Source: Fidelibacterota bacterium
GTDB lineage: Bacteria; Fidelibacterota; Marinisomatia; Marinisomatales; TCS55
Reading direction: 5' to 3'
Assembly (NCBI GenBank): GCA_002716525.1
Contig: PBBH01000042.1
Span: forward strand, 1-14,157
DNA length: 14,157 bases
Shown here: positions 6,284 to 14,157 of the stretch, one piece after another
How positions within the stretch are numbered: the stretch's first letter is position 1
How the letters are laid out: each line of letters opens with the position of its first letter
Notes under the pieces: generated by a model
Databases searched by the model: none
What the model saw: only the letters and a program-made list of their open reading frames with translations
What the model was told of the DNA's origin: nothing
Translations under genes and position numbers: made by a program

Positions 6284-7255
6284 TCACACTTCTAATTTCA
6301 AATATTTATCTACATCCATACCGAAGCTGATACCCATATCGTCTAGTTTTTCAACTAGTTCTGTGAGGGACTTGCGGCCAAAGTTTTTGTACTTCAACAT
6401 TTCGGTTTCTTCTTTGCTAACCAATTCATAGATGTATTTAATTCCGGCAGCCTGAAGACAGTTATGACTACGAACAGACAGTTCCATTTCATCAATAGTT
6501 AAGTTTAGCAAGTTGCGTATCTTGATTACTTCTTCGCTAATTTGTTCCGTTACTTCCAAAACTTCGGGTTTTGCTAATGCTTCTACTAAGCGAAGATGAT
6601 CTATTAATACAGTTGCTGAATAACTAATCGCATCCTGAGGAGTAACAGATGCATCAGTTTCCACTTCAATATTAAGAATTTCGATAGGATCTTTTGCACC
6701 GGGAACAGGTTGAACATTGTAAGTTACTTTGGTTACTGGATTGAAAATACTATCAATTGCCAATGTTCCTATAGGCGCATTGGGTAACTCATTATCTTCT
6801 GAAGGAACATATCCTTTACCCACGCCGATTCTAATTTCTAGATCGATCTTACCTTTGGCATTAATTTCAGTGATATAATGATCTGGGTTTAATATTTCAA
6901 ACTCATCAGTGGCAGATTGAATGTCCGCAGCGGTAAAAACATGTTTCCCCTTTAAGTTTATTTTTACGTTATCAACTTTTGAATCAGACAATTTGAAACG
7001 TACACCTTTAAGGTTTTGAACAAAATCCGCCATATCATCCTTCACACCAGAAATGGTTGAAAACTCATGAAGGACACCTTCGATTTTCACATTGGTAATT
7101 GCAGCACCTGGTAGGCTAGTAAGCAATACACGGCGAAGTGCGTTCCCAACGGTAACACCATAACCCCTTTCCAAGGGTTGGATACTGAATTTACCATAAG
7201 TGTCTGTAAGAGATTTATTTTCAGTTTTTATTTTTAAATCATATTCTTTAGCCAT
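6284..7255 (-). CDS. rpoA: DNA-directed RNA polymerase subunit alpha
   Basis: The alpha subunit dimerises to start polymerase assembly and binds promoter UP elements and activators. At 323 residues it is close to E. coli's 329. The N-terminal domain shows GYGVTVGNALRRVLLTSLPG (31-50) and the dimerisation/beta-contact region NVKIEGVLHEFSTI (55-68). A linker leads to the C-terminal domain (about 248-312) with the helix-hairpin-helix region. R262 in ELSVRSHNCLQ corresponds to the DNA-contacting R265 of E. coli, and NFGRKSLTEL (291-300) and GISFGM (308-313) are conserved. It starts 20 bases after the rpsD stop. What is odd is not the gene but its downstream neighbour, a small glycine-zipper ORF in place of an immediate rplQ. 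Confidence 0.99.
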   Translation of the reverse strand: MAKEYDLKIKTENKSLTDTYGKFSIQPLERGYGVTVGNALRRVLLTSLPGAAITNVKIEGVLHEFSTISGVKDDMADFVQNLKGVRFKLSDSKVDNVKINLKGKHVFTAADIQSATDEFEILNPDHYITEINAKGKIDLEIRIGVGKGYVPSEDNELPNAPIGTLAIDSIFNPVTKVTYNVQPVPGAKDPIEILNIEVETDASVTPQDAISYSATVLIDHLRLVEALAKPEVLEVTEQISEEVIKIRNLLNLTIDEMELSVRSHNCLQAAGIKYIYELVSKEETEMLKYKNFGRKSLTELVEKLDDMGISFGMDVDKYLKLEV

Positions 7256-7275
7256 AAGATTATATTTCCCTATAT

Positions 7276-7893
7276 TTATTTTGAATAAAGTTCAACTACC
7301 AATTGTTCATTGACTGTAAGTGCCATTTCATCCCGTTCAGGAACCGCTAAAAAAGTACCAGTCATTTTTGCCTTGTCCAATTCTAACCAAGGGAGTTCAA
7401 TATCACCTTTTATTCTTTTCATAGAATTCATAATAATGTCCATTTTTTTTGAGCGATCACGAACGTGAATGATATCACCCGGTTTTAAAGAAGAAGAAGG
7501 ATAATTGCACTTCCTATTATTTAGCAAAAAGTGTGCATGACTAACTAATTGGCGAGCTTGTGCGCGTGTTGAAGCCAAGCCAAGACGGTAAACAACATTA
7601 TCTAATCTGCATTCGAGCAATTGGAGCAAATTGGTTCCTGTTTCACCCGTCATTTTTTCTGCTTTATGAAAATAATTCCGAAATTGCCGTTCCAACAATC
7701 CATACATTGCCTTAATCTTTTGTTTCTCCTGCAACTGAATGCCATAGTTGGATGGGCGGCGGCGGCGTTTTGTGCCGTGTTGTCCAGGCGAATATGGTTT
7801 TTTATTTAGGAGAGTGTCATACTTTGGATTACCAAAAATATTTTCCCCGAATTTTCGAACTAGCTTGCCTCTAGGTATAGTTGATTTTGCCAT
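7276..7893 (-). CDS. rpsD: 30S ribosomal protein S4
   Basis: S4 is a primary 16S rRNA binder that nucleates 30S assembly and contributes to decoding accuracy. I place the start at the ATG at 7893, giving 205 residues beginning MAKSTIPRGK, 14 bases after the rpsK stop with an AAAGAGA ribosome site. The frame is open further upstream, but that part overlaps the end of rpsK and does not resemble S4. The N-terminus lacks the CxxC zinc cysteines, so this is the cysteine-free S4 type. YSPGQHGTKRRRRPSNYG lies at 34-51, and the S4 RNA-binding domain begins near LECRLDNVVYRLGLASTRAQARQ. The sequence ends in a conserved VVELYSK. Confidence 0.98.
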   Translation of the reverse strand: MAKSTIPRGKLVRKFGENIFGNPKYDTLLNKKPYSPGQHGTKRRRRPSNYGIQLQEKQKIKAMYGLLERQFRNYFHKAEKMTGETGTNLLQLLECRLDNVVYRLGLASTRAQARQLVSHAHFLLNNRKCNYPSSSLKPGDIIHVRDRSKKMDIIMNSMKRIKGDIELPWLELDKAKMTGTFLAVPERDEMALTVNEQLVVELYSK

Positions 7894-7907
7894 AAATATC
7901 TCTTTTA

Positions 7908-8303
7908 TTAAACACGTCGCCTTTTTGGCGGACGACAACCATTATGCGGTAATGGTGTAACATCACGGATAGAAGTGATTTCCAATCCAGCAACCGATAA
8001 TGCCCTAATCGCTGATTCACGGCCAGACCCTGGGCCTTTTACTTGCACCTCTATTGTCTGCATACCCATAGAAATGGCTTCCTTTCCTGCCTTTTCCGCT
8101 GCCAATGTAGCCGCAAAGGCAGTACTTTTTCTTGATCCCTTAAATCCACTGGTTCCCGCTGTTGCCCATGCCACAACATTTCCAAATTTATCTGTTAAGG
8201 TGATATGAGTATTATTAAAGGTAGCCTTTATATGCGCAACACCAGAAATATCGACCGACTTTTTCTTCTTTTTCTTTTTAATTTCTTTAGATGGTTTAGC
8301 CAA
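7908..8303 (-). CDS. rpsK: 30S ribosomal protein S11
   Basis: S11 lines the 30S platform near the E site and binds the 690 region of 16S rRNA. The 131-residue protein has a lysine-rich start ([10 protein letters not shown]), then [46 protein letters not shown] and the end [18 protein letters not shown], all family landmarks. The start codon is TTG (8303), eight bases after the rpsM stop with at most a weak AGG ribosome site. No ATG fits the expected N-terminus, so the TTG is accepted because the product then begins with the usual MAKP. Slow initiation or coupling from rpsM is likely. Confidence 0.98.
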   Translation of the reverse strand: MAKPSKEIKKKKKKKSVDISGVAHIKATFNNTHITLTDKFGNVVAWATAGTSGFKGSRKSTAFAATLAAEKAGKEAISMGMQTIEVQVKGPGSGRESAIRALSVAGLEITSIRDVTPLPHNGCRPPKRRRV

Positions 8304-8311
8304 CGAATTAC

Positions 8312-8686
8312 CTACACTTTCTTACCGAGTCCAATTGTACGACGTTTACCTTTTCGGGTTCTAGAATTTGTTTTAGTTCTTTGGCCGTTTACTGGCAATC
8401 CCCGACGATGCCTTAACCCCTGGTAACAACCAATATCTCTTTTGCGCTTAATATTCATAGAAGCTTGAGTACGATTCTCACCTTCCACTTTAATTTCAAG
8501 CGCTGTTATAGCATCTCTAATAGATGCCACTTTATTATCTGATAAATCTTTTACTCTTGTTTCCATGTCAATTTTTGCATATTCACAAATTCGATTCGCC
8601 GTAGTTAATCCAATCCCATGAATATAACATAACGAATAGGCGATTTTTTTATCGCGAGGAATATCTATGCCTGCTATACGCGCCAC
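8312..8686 (-). CDS. rpsM: 30S ribosomal protein S13
   Basis: S13 sits at the head of the small subunit and contacts the P-site tRNA and bridges to the 50S. The 124-residue product begins [15 protein letters not shown], carries the helix-two-turn-helix region [14 protein letters not shown], then [22 protein letters not shown] and a basic tail [13 protein letters not shown]. The start is GTG (8686), preceded by AGGAGAG (8691-8697), which overlaps the rpmJ stop codon. The gap from rpmJ is only nine bases, leaving no space for the S4-binding leader that controls this operon in E. coli. Confidence 0.98.
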   Translation of the reverse strand: MARIAGIDIPRDKKIAYSLCYIHGIGLTTANRICEYAKIDMETRVKDLSDNKVASIRDAITALEIKVEGENRTQASMNIKRKRDIGCYQGLRHRRGLPVNGQRTKTNSRTRKGKRRTIGLGKKV

Positions 8687-8690
8687 AAAA

Positions 8691-8697
8691 CTCTCCT
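8691..8697 (-). promoter_or_regulatory. Shine-Dalgarno supporting the GTG start of rpsM
   Basis: AGGAGAG on the - strand lies four bases before the GTG at 8686 and overlaps the TAG stop of rpmJ. It decides the start of rpsM, because no ATG is available at the conserved N-terminus. Confidence 0.7.
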
Positions 8698-8809
8698 AAC
8701 CTTGTCTTTGTTTATGTTTTGGATTTTCACAAATCACCATTACTACACCCTTGCGACGAACAATTTTGCATTTTGCACAAATCTTTTTAACTGAAGATCT
8801 TACTTTCAT
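8696..8809 (-). CDS. rpmJ: 50S ribosomal protein L36 (zinc-binding type)
   Basis: This 37-residue ORF starts at the ATG at 8809 and begins [14 protein letters not shown]. It has the zinc-ribbon ligands C11, C14, C27 and H32 and ends PKHKQRQG, which identifies the cysteine-containing L36 type. L36 packs against 23S rRNA late in 50S assembly. It sits in its usual place after infA (gap six bases) and before rpsM (gap nine bases). No good Shine-Dalgarno is visible, so coupling to infA is likely. Zinc-type L36 is often under zinc control when a second copy exists; none is visible here. Confidence 0.96.
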   Translation of the reverse strand: MKVRSSVKKICAKCKIVRRKGVVMVICENPKHKQRQG

Positions 8810-8815
8810 TACACG

Positions 8816-9043
8816 TTACTTATTTCTATAAGTAATTCGACCTCGACTTAAATCATATGGTGAAATTTCTAATTTCACCATATCACCTGGCAAAATTTTG
8901 ATATAATGCATCCGCATTTTTCCACTTATATGAGCCAAAACTTCATGGATATTATCTCCAATTTCGACCTCAACACGAAACATGGCATTAGGAAGTGTTT
9001 CTTTAATGATGCCTTCTGCTTCTATAGCTTGTTCTTTAGCCAT
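8816..9043 (-). CDS. infA: Translation initiation factor IF-1
   Basis: IF-1 occupies the 30S A site during initiation and assists IF-2 and IF-3. The 75-residue product (family about 72) is one OB-fold. It begins [20 protein letters not shown] and contains [22 protein letters not shown] (residues 33-54) and the end [13 protein letters not shown]. The ATG (9043) is inside the end of map, an 8-base overlap, so the two are coupled. The order secY-map-infA-rpmJ-rpsM is the classical link between the spc and alpha operons. Confidence 0.98.
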   Translation of the reverse strand: MAKEQAIEAEGIIKETLPNAMFRVEVEIGDNIHEVLAHISGKMRMHYIKILPGDMVKLEISPYDLSRGRITYRNK

Positions 9044-9797
9044 TCGCTGCCTCTTTTTTGCTCAAGATAATTGGTCCATTAGAAGTGATTGCAATTGTAT
9101 GTTCAAAATGAGCTGATGCTTGACCATCCGCAGTACGAATCGTCCAGCCATCTGAATCAGTTTTCACTTCTTTAACGCCCAAATTAATCATTGGTTCAAT
9201 AGCAATACACATTCCTTCACGTAGCTTATATCCTTGTTTTGGTAATCCATAATTAGGAACCTGCGGTTCTTCGTGGAGTTCGGTGCCAATACCATGCCCG
9301 ACCAATTCACGAACAACAGAATAACCAAATCCTTCAACATAAGATTGAATCATGTGCCCAATATCAGATACAAAATTACCTGGTATCGCTTCCCCAATTC
9401 CTTTTATAAGTGATTTTTGGGTGATTTCCATCAATTTTCTTTTTTCATCCGAAACGTTCCCAACAGCAAAAGTTCTAGCATGATCACCATAATATCCGTC
9501 TTTTTCTGCCCCACAATCGATCCCAACAATCTGTCCTTCCTGCAGTCGACGATTATTAGGTATTCCATGGACTACTTCATCATCTACGGAGACACAAAGT
9601 GTTGCAGGGAAACCCATATATCCTTTAAAGGCGGGGCGTGCCCCACAGGAACGAATAAAATCTTCCGCTTTTGCATCTAAATCAATAATTCGAGTACCAG
9701 CCTTTACGTATTTGCTAAGCATATCAAGTGTATCTGCCACTATCTGACAACTTGTACTGATTAATTCAATTTCTCGTTCGGTTCTTATGTGGACCAT
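9036..9797 (-). CDS. map: Methionine aminopeptidase, type I
   Basis: It removes the initiator methionine from nascent proteins with a dinuclear metal centre. The 253-residue length matches the short bacterial type Ia without an N-terminal zinc finger. All five metal ligands are visible: D94 (GIDCGAE), D105 (YYGDHART), H168 (LVGHGIGT), E201 (AIEPMI) and E232 (AHFEHTIAI). Substrate-side histidines H78 (VVHGIP) and H175 (ELHEEP) are also present. The ATG shares one base with the secY stop (TAATG), and the end overlaps infA by 8 bases. No adk lies between secY and map, unlike the order in Bacillus. Confidence 0.98.
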   Translation of the reverse strand: MVHIRTEREIELISTSCQIVADTLDMLSKYVKAGTRIIDLDAKAEDFIRSCGARPAFKGYMGFPATLCVSVDDEVVHGIPNNRRLQEGQIVGIDCGAEKDGYYGDHARTFAVGNVSDEKRKLMEITQKSLIKGIGEAIPGNFVSDIGHMIQSYVEGFGYSVVRELVGHGIGTELHEEPQVPNYGLPKQGYKLREGMCIAIEPMINLGVKEVKTDSDGWTIRTADGQASAHFEHTIAITSNGPIILSKKEAANG

Positions 9798-11125
9798 TAC
9801 ATTCGTCTCCGACCGCGGATTTTACCTTTACTTAAAAATCCGTCATAATGACGGCTCATCAGATGTGACTCTATTTGTTGCAAAGTATCCAAGGCAACAC
9901 CGACTATAATCAACAAACTTGTACCACCAAAGAATGATGCCAAATCATAACCTATATCCATGGTTTGCATCAATATATATGGGAATATTGCAACGAAAGC
10001 CAATGCAAAAGATCCAGGTAAAGTTACCCGGGATAAAATATTATCTATATACTCCGCTGTTTTTTTCCCTGGGCGAATACCTGGAATAAATCCACCGTGT
10101 TGTTTCATCTGTTGAGAGACCTGGGTTGGATCAAATGCAATTGCGGTATAAAAATATGTAAAAAATACAATCATCAACCCGAAAACGAACCAATAAAATG
10201 GATGGTCAAACGAAAACCAACGCATTACACCCTGCATAAACTCGCTTTCACTAAAAAAAGTGGCAATTGTGCTTGGTATGAACATGATGGATTGAGCAAA
10301 GATAATCGGCATCACACCTGCTGTATTAACTTTCAGCGGAATGTGAGTGGATTGACCACCATATACTTTTCTACCCACAACTCGTTTAGCATATGAAACT
10401 GGTATTTTTCGTGTACCTTGTGTCAATAATACAACAAAAGCGATAACAGCAAACATAATACCAAGTAGGATCACTTCACTGAGAATACCACGAACTCCTT
10501 CACTAATTAGAGTAATTTCGGTTACGATTACATTTGGAACGAGAGAAACAATACCAACCATTATAATCAAAGAAATTCCGTTTCCAATTCCCCTTTCTGT
10601 AATCCGTTCACCCATCCACATCAAAAGTATAGTCCCCGTAACCAGACTCACCATACCAGTAAAAATAAATCCAAATCCTGGATTAATTACTACCGATTGC
10701 CCTCCAGCAGACATGGAAGGTAAAAATATAGCCACAATTCCATAGGCCTGCATACTAGAGATCAAAACTGTCAAATAACGCGTCACCTGGGTAATTTTTT
10801 TACGTCCAGGCTCACCTTCTTTCTGTAACCTTTGGAAATAAGGAACAACGGTACTCATAAGCTGGATAATAATGGAGGCTGAGATATAAGGCATAATACC
10901 TAATGCAAACAGGGTTGCCTTTTCAAATGCACCCCCGGCGAAAAGATTATACAAACCAAATAGAGTATTTTGCATTCCTTGGAAGGCAGCTGCCAATACA
11001 TCCCCATCTATTCCAGGTATTGGAATATGAGCACCAAGTCGCACACAAATTAATACACCCAGTGTAAATAGAATTCGCTTTCGGAGTTCTGGAATTGCGA
11101 ATATATTTTTAAATTTATCGATCAT
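9797..11125 (-). CDS. secY: Protein translocase subunit SecY
   Basis: SecY is the central channel of the Sec machinery in the inner membrane. The 442-residue protein has the family's ten-helix hydrophobic pattern. An amphipathic start (MIDKFKNIFAIPELRKRI) leads into helix 1. The plug/helix-2 region AGGAFEKATLFALGIMPYIS is at about 64-83, GEPGRKKITQVTRYLT at about 107-122, and MWMGERITERGIGNGISLII about one third to halfway through. Next come the long cytosolic loop with RVVGRKVYGGQSTHIPLKVN and a basic tail (KGKIRGRRRM). Residue positions in the later half are approximate. It starts three bases after the rplO stop. Its product also inserts the signal-peptide-bearing proteins encoded further along the window. 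Confidence 0.98.
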   Translation of the reverse strand: MIDKFKNIFAIPELRKRILFTLGVLICVRLGAHIPIPGIDGDVLAAAFQGMQNTLFGLYNLFAGGAFEKATLFALGIMPYISASIIIQLMSTVVPYFQRLQKEGEPGRKKITQVTRYLTVLISSMQAYGIVAIFLPSMSAGGQSVVINPGFGFIFTGMVSLVTGTILLMWMGERITERGIGNGISLIIMVGIVSLVPNVIVTEITLISEGVRGILSEVILLGIMFAVIAFVVLLTQGTRKIPVSYAKRVVGRKVYGGQSTHIPLKVNTAGVMPIIFAQSIMFIPSTIATFFSESEFMQGVMRWFSFDHPFYWFVFGLMIVFFTYFYTAIAFDPTQVSQQMKQHGGFIPGIRPGKKTAEYIDNILSRVTLPGSFALAFVAIFPYILMQTMDIGYDLASFFGGTSLLIIVGVALDTLQQIESHLMSRHYDGFLSKGKIRGRRRM

Positions 11126-11128
11126 TGT

Positions 11129-11569
11129 TCAATGTTCAATTACCACACCGCCAACTTTTTCAATTTTTTCTTTCGCTGAAGCACTAAAACTACTGGCAGT
11201 AACCTTCAGCTTTTTCGTTATTTTGCCATCGCCTAATATTTTAATTGGTCGCAAGGCATATTTCACTAGTCCGTTTTCTTTTAAGACATTAGCATCAATG
11301 GCGTCTATATCAAGCTTTTCTAACGCAGAAACATTCACTAATTGATATTCTTTTTTGAATAGGTAATTTGAAAAACCACGTTTTGGGACACGGCGATGCA
11401 GAGGCATCTGACCACCTTCAAACCAAGGACGATGTTTTGATCCGGAACGAGAATGATATCCTTTTTCTCCACGACCAGCATTTCTCCCTAAGCCGGAACC
11501 GTGTCCACGTCCTACGCGTTTTTTACTGTGCGTAGCGCCTTTTTTTGGTTTTAATTCACCTAGTTTCAT
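11129..11569 (-). CDS. rplO: 50S ribosomal protein L15
   Basis: L15 is a late 50S assembly protein with a long basic N-terminal extension that threads into 23S rRNA. The 146-residue sequence begins [20 protein letters not shown], continues [21 protein letters not shown] and [17 protein letters not shown], and has the compact C-terminal domain typical of the family ([16 protein letters not shown], ending [12 protein letters not shown]). The ATG shares a base with the rpmD stop (TAATG). The sequence is normal in length and motif order. Confidence 0.98.
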   Translation of the reverse strand: MKLGELKPKKGATHSKKRVGRGHGSGLGRNAGRGEKGYHSRSGSKHRPWFEGGQMPLHRRVPKRGFSNYLFKKEYQLVNVSALEKLDIDAIDANVLKENGLVKYALRPIKILGDGKITKKLKVTASSFSASAKEKIEKVGGVVIEH

Positions 11570-11757
11570 TAATTTTCTTTAACCTGGACTAAATAATCTA
11601 CGCGATTGATCATTCCCCTCAACACTGGTGAGTCCACATGTTCTACGGTCTGATTAATTTTTCGCAATCCTAAAGCCTTTAAAGTCGCTTTTGCTTTCTG
11701 CTTATATCCAATTGGACTTTTTATCTGTGTAATCTTTATTTTTTTTTCTTTGGCCAT
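11569..11757 (-). CDS. rpmD: 50S ribosomal protein L30
   Basis: L30 is a small ferredoxin-like-fold protein of the large subunit. The 62-residue product begins [20 protein letters not shown] and includes [21 protein letters not shown] and [15 protein letters not shown], which are diagnostic. It lies two bases after the rpsE stop and shares one base with the rplO start. Bacterial L30 is dispensable and missing in some lineages, so its presence is a small taxonomic clue. Confidence 0.97.
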   Translation of the reverse strand: MAKEKKIKITQIKSPIGYKQKAKATLKALGLRKINQTVEHVDSPVLRGMINRVDYLVQVKEN

Positions 11758-11759
11758 AA

Positions 11760-12257
11760 TTAATTAAACACTTCTTTAATTTTTATTCCTCGTTTACTGG
11801 CCACACTTACTGCATCTTGTAAATCTGTCAATCCTTTTATGGTTGCTTTGGCCAAATTTAAAGGATTGTTCGATCCAAATCGTTTTGTCAAAATATTGCG
11901 AATGCCAACTTGCTCCATTATAGCTCGTACAGCAGCCCCAGCAATAATTCCAGTACCTGGAGCGGCTGGCTTAAGCATCACTTTACAAGCACTAAACCGA
12001 GAAATAATTTTGTGCGGAATAGTTCCATTAATGATTGGTATTTTTTCAATATTCTGCTTTGCATTTTCCTTAGCTTTATTAATGGCAGACATCACTTCAC
12101 CGGCCTTTCCTTGACCAATACCAACATGGCCATTTCCGTCTCCAACAACCACCAAAGCACCAAAACGAAACTTTCTTCCACGTGAAGTTACCTTCGATAC
12201 ACGAGTTACACGTATAACGGCTTCTTCTTTCAGATCCAATTCTGCGGGGTTTATCAT
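11760..12257 (-). CDS. rpsE: 30S ribosomal protein S5
   Basis: S5 acts in 30S assembly, mRNA unwinding and decoding fidelity. The 165-residue product has a short N-terminal arm ([20 protein letters not shown]), then the dsRNA-binding-like domain with [20 protein letters not shown] and [17 protein letters not shown]. The second domain contains [20 protein letters not shown] and [16 protein letters not shown]. The ATG at 12257 has an AAAGGAT ribosome site about 10 bases upstream, in the 15-base gap after rplR. Nothing is unusual. Confidence 0.98.
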   Translation of the reverse strand: MINPAELDLKEEAVIRVTRVSKVTSRGRKFRFGALVVVGDGNGHVGIGQGKAGEVMSAINKAKENAKQNIEKIPIINGTIPHKIISRFSACKVMLKPAAPGTGIIAGAAVRAIMEQVGIRNILTKRFGSNNPLNLAKATIKGLTDLQDAVSVASKRGIKIKEVFN

Positions 12258-12272
12258 TATAATAACTATCCT

Positions 12273-12644
12273 TTAAAATTCCAGACCGGCTTCTCTTGCA
12301 GCATCAGCTACTGCTTTTACCCGGCCATGGTAGGGGTATCCATTTCTATCAAAAACAACTTTTTTAACTTTATTTTTAAGTGCCTTATTTGCAATGGCGG
12401 TTCCAACTATCGTACTGATTTTCATTTTAGAATCGGCTTTCGCTACTTCCTTCAACATATTTTTATCCATAGAAGAGGCCGAAGCCAATGTTTTACCGCT
12501 TAAATCGTCGATTACTTGAGCTCGGATATGATTACTTGACCTATAAATAACCAGGCGTGGTCTTTCTGGATTACCAATATTATTTCGTTTACTACGATTG
12601 CGCCTGCGCTGATTTCGTAAAAATGTGGCTGATAATTTCTTCAT
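12273..12644 (-). CDS. rplR: 50S ribosomal protein L18
   Basis: L18 binds 5S rRNA with L5 and delivers it to the large subunit. The 123-residue sequence has a basic N-terminal tail ([14 protein letters not shown]), then [30 protein letters not shown], and the conserved end [28 protein letters not shown], here split at the [10 protein letters not shown] motif (about 98-107). Its ATG shares one base with the rplF stop (TAATG), so the pair is coupled. Confidence 0.98.
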   Translation of the reverse strand: MKKLSATFLRNQRRRNRSKRNNIGNPERPRLVIYRSSNHIRAQVIDDLSGKTLASASSMDKNMLKEVAKADSKMKISTIVGTAIANKALKNKVKKVVFDRNGYPYHGRVKAVADAAREAGLEF

Positions 12645-13189
12645 TACGTATCTATACCACCTACAGTTTTACCTTGTTTTGAACGCACATATTCATTTTT
12701 ATAACGAATACCTTTTCCCTTATAGGGCTCAGGTTTACGGAATGAACGAATCTTTGCGGCAACTTCTCCGACCAACTGTTTATTTATTCCAGAAACTGTA
12801 ACTTCAGTTTTGTTAGCTGTTATTTCGATTCCTTCCGGTGGTTCAAAATAAATACCATGAGAATATCCAAGCTGCAAAACGAGATATCTCCCCTGCATAT
12901 TGGCTTGGTATCCTATACCTCTAATCTCTAATTCTTTAGAAAACCCTTCCGAAACTCCTATTATGCCATTGGCAATCAATTGACGTGTTGTGCCATGCAA
13001 TGAACGATGTAGACGCAAGTCGGAAGGTCGTTCAATTCTAATCGATCCATTTTCCTGTTTCACGGTCATATCTTTATGAACTAAAATTTCCAAACCACCT
13101 TTCGGACCTTCAATATCAATATCTACGCCATCTATACTGACGTTGACATCTTCTGGAACTTCTATAATCTTTTTACCAATTCTTGACAT
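12644..13189 (-). CDS. rplF: 50S ribosomal protein L6
   Basis: L6 lies near the factor-binding site of the 50S and contacts the sarcin-ricin region. I start it at the ATG at 13189 (181 residues, [15 protein letters not shown]). A TTG directly before it (13192) is also in frame but would only add one residue, and the ATG gives the family's normal N-terminus. Two tandem L6 repeats are visible, the second with [20 protein letters not shown] and LGYSH, then the [24 protein letters not shown] end. It starts six bases after the rpsH stop and overlaps rplR by one base. Confidence 0.98.
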   Translation of the reverse strand: MSRIGKKIIEVPEDVNVSIDGVDIDIEGPKGGLEILVHKDMTVKQENGSIRIERPSDLRLHRSLHGTTRQLIANGIIGVSEGFSKELEIRGIGYQANMQGRYLVLQLGYSHGIYFEPPEGIEITANKTEVTVSGINKQLVGEVAAKIRSFRKPEPYKGKGIRYKNEYVRSKQGKTVGGIDT

Positions 13190-13195
13190 CAATCA

Positions 13196-13594
13196 TTACC
13201 AAACATTGCACAATATCTCGCCACCAACACCAAGACGTTTAGCTGCTTTATTAGATATGACACCTTTGGAAGTAGATAGAATTGAAATACCTAATCCATC
13301 CAACACACGAGGAATTTGATTCTGCCCCACATATATCCGAAGACCGGGCTTACTAATTCGTTCGATTCCAGAAATAACAGCTTTTCCATGATAATCATAT
13401 TTTAGCAAAACTCGAACAGATGATTTCACACCATTATTGATAAACATAAAATCTTCGATATATTTTTCTTCTTTTAATACAAAAGCTATACGTTTTTTCA
13501 TATTAGAAGAAGGGATATCAACAAATCGTTTATCCACTGCCATGGCGTTACGAATTCTGGTGAGCATATCAGCGATTGGATCAGTCATAGCCAT
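13196..13594 (-). CDS. rpsH: 30S ribosomal protein S8
   Basis: S8 binds the central domain of 16S rRNA. In E. coli it is the feedback repressor of the spc operon. The 132-residue product begins MAMTDPIADMLTRIRNA, has IPSSNMKKRIAFVLKEEKYI and RISKPGLRIYVGQNQIPRVL, and ends with GISILSTSKGVISNKAAK and GGEILCNVW, all conserved. An AGAGG ribosome site lies in the 12-base gap after rpsN. A second ATG at codon 3 (13588) is less likely. Any S8 target would lie upstream near rplX/rplE, outside or at the edge of this window. Confidence 0.98.
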   Translation of the reverse strand: MAMTDPIADMLTRIRNAMAVDKRFVDIPSSNMKKRIAFVLKEEKYIEDFMFINNGVKSSVRVLLKYDYHGKAVISGIERISKPGLRIYVGQNQIPRVLDGLGISILSTSKGVISNKAAKRLGVGGEILCNVW

Positions 13595-13606
13595 ATCATG
13601 TGCCTC

Positions 13607-13792
13607 TTACCAGCTTGCCTTTGTGACTCCGGGGATTTCCCCCTTCAGAGCCATTTCTCTAAAACAAATACGACAAAGACCGAATTTTCTCAAATATCCA
13701 TCAGGTCGACCACAGTTAAAACAACGATTGTATCCTCGTGTACTAAATTTTGGTTTTCTTTTTGCCTTTACAATAAGTGATTTTCTAGCCAT
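13607..13792 (-). CDS. rpsN: 30S ribosomal protein S14, zinc-binding type
   Basis: The 61-residue product is the short zinc form of S14 (often called rpsZ or type Z), located in the 30S head. It has two CxxC pairs, C24/C27 (RCFNCGRP) and C40/C43 (LCRICFRE), and ends [11 protein letters not shown]. The ATG overlaps the rplE stop by one base (TAATG). Like L36 in this window it needs zinc, whereas S4 is the cysteine-free type, so the ribosome is only partly zinc-dependent on the evidence here. Confidence 0.97.
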   Translation of the reverse strand: MARKSLIVKAKRKPKFSTRGYNRCFNCGRPDGYLRKFGLCRICFREMALKGEIPGVTKASW

Positions 13793-14157
13793 TAAGCTGC
13801 CTCAACAATTTCTTCTTGCTTCATGGGTATTTCCCGCAAGGGAAGGCCCATTAATTTTAACAGCCAATATGATTCTTCATCTGTTTTAGCTGTTGTTGTT
13901 AAAGAAATATCCATGCCACGGATACTATCAATTTTATCATAGTCAATTTCAGTAAAAATTATCTGTTCTTTTACACCGAAAGAATAATTGCCATTTCCAT
14001 CAAATGATTTAAAAGAAAGTCCTCGAAAGTCGCTGGTACGCGGAATGGCAATACTAATTACTCTCTGTAGAAAATCATACATACGATTTCCGCGCAGGGT
14101 AACTTTACACCCTACAGGGAATCCTTTTCTAATTTTAAAATTAGATATGTCTTTTCG
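13792..14157 (-). CDS. rplE: 50S ribosomal protein L5, C-terminal part (cut by window edge)
   Basis: L5 binds 5S rRNA and forms part of the central protuberance. The open frame runs to the last base of the window, so 121 residues are visible of an expected 180 or so; an ATG at 14082 is internal, because the sequence before it ([20 protein letters not shown]) is conserved L5. Further landmarks are [49 protein letters not shown] and the end [20 protein letters not shown]. It shares one base with rpsN. This is the first visible gene of the spc operon segment; rplX, rplN and others are expected beyond the edge. Confidence 0.97.
   Translation of the reverse strand, partial: RKDISNFKIRKGFPVGCKVTLRGNRMYDFLQRVISIAIPRTSDFRGLSFKSFDGNGNYSFGVKEQIIFTEIDYDKIDSIRGMDISLTTTAKTDEESYWLLKLMGLPLREIPMKQEEIVEAA

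Noticed and set aside
6030..6431. Open frame of 133 codons on the + strand antisense to rplQ start, the small ORF and rpoA end
   Set aside because: Its Ile/Pro/Ala-rich repeats (ATPIATPIAIP-like) are just the antisense reading of the glycine-zipper repeats, and it overlaps three better-supported genes.
7741..7790. Locally G-rich GGCGGCGGCGG run on the + strand within rpsD
   Set aside because: It is explained by consecutive arginine/proline codons (KRRRRPSN) of S4 on the other strand.
7894..7938. Upstream extension of rpsD by 15 residues
   Set aside because: It would overlap the end of rpsK, does not match S4, and the ATG at 7893 has a suitable ribosome site and the conserved MAKS start.
13190..13192. 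TTG start for rplF one codon before the ATG
   Set aside because: The ATG at 13189 gives the family's usual MSRIGK start, so the TTG is unnecessary.
13437..13889. Open frame of 150 codons on the + strand opposite rpsH, rpsN and rplE
   Set aside because: It is an antisense shadow of three conserved ribosomal genes with no protein-like features.
1..14157. Search for a mobile element, CRISPR array, defence or biosynthetic system, tRNA or rRNA
   Set aside because: No transposase, phage-type gene, regular spaced repeats, cloverleaf or rRNA segment was seen. Gene content is core translation/secretion plus ordinary catabolic and envelope genes.

Overview
The window looks like a chromosomal piece of a low-GC, Gram-negative-type bacterium. 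I infer the FCB side of the tree, possibly a marine Marinimicrobia (SAR406)-like lineage. The basis is overall protein character (RpoA, S4, SecY), Sec signal peptides, AT-rich codon use and mixed Shine-Dalgarno strength. No search was run, so this placement is tentative.

Left edge (1-746, + strand): the C-terminal end of a DUF92/TMEM19-type membrane protein overlaps a complete free-methionine-(R)-sulfoxide reductase GAF-domain gene. A hairpin at 751-779 separates these from everything else, which lies on the - strand.

Middle (806-5719, - strand): reading in the direction of transcription, a GHL10-type secreted glycoside-hydrolase-like gene follows the ribosomal operon. Next come a terminator and a two-gene histidine-degradation unit (hutU-hutI, overlapping by 8 bases, no hutH in view). 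A consensus-like sigma70 promoter overlapping the hutI stop codon then precedes a secreted protein of unknown function and a DUF350 membrane protein.

Right part (5727-14157, - strand): this is the distal half of the spc operon running straight into the alpha operon. The order is rplE (cut by the window edge), rpsN (zinc type), rpsH, rplF, rplR, rpsE, rpmD, rplO, secY, map, infA, rpmJ, rpsM, rpsK, rpsD, rpoA, a small uncatalogued glycine-zipper ORF, rplQ. Packing is extremely tight: four TAATG junctions, one ATGA junction and one 8-base overlap. There is no adk between secY and map, and no room for an E. coli-style S4-binding leader before rpsM.

The least ordinary points are two. One is the 49-residue glycine-zipper protein (6119-6268) inserted between rpoA and rplQ and coupled to rplQ by an ATGA overlap. 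The other is a strong intrinsic terminator for the ribosomal operon (5659-5690) that lies inside the signal-peptide-coding start of the GHL10 gene. No mobile element, CRISPR array, defence system, tRNA or rRNA was seen, and no gene-free stretch exceeds 300 bases.
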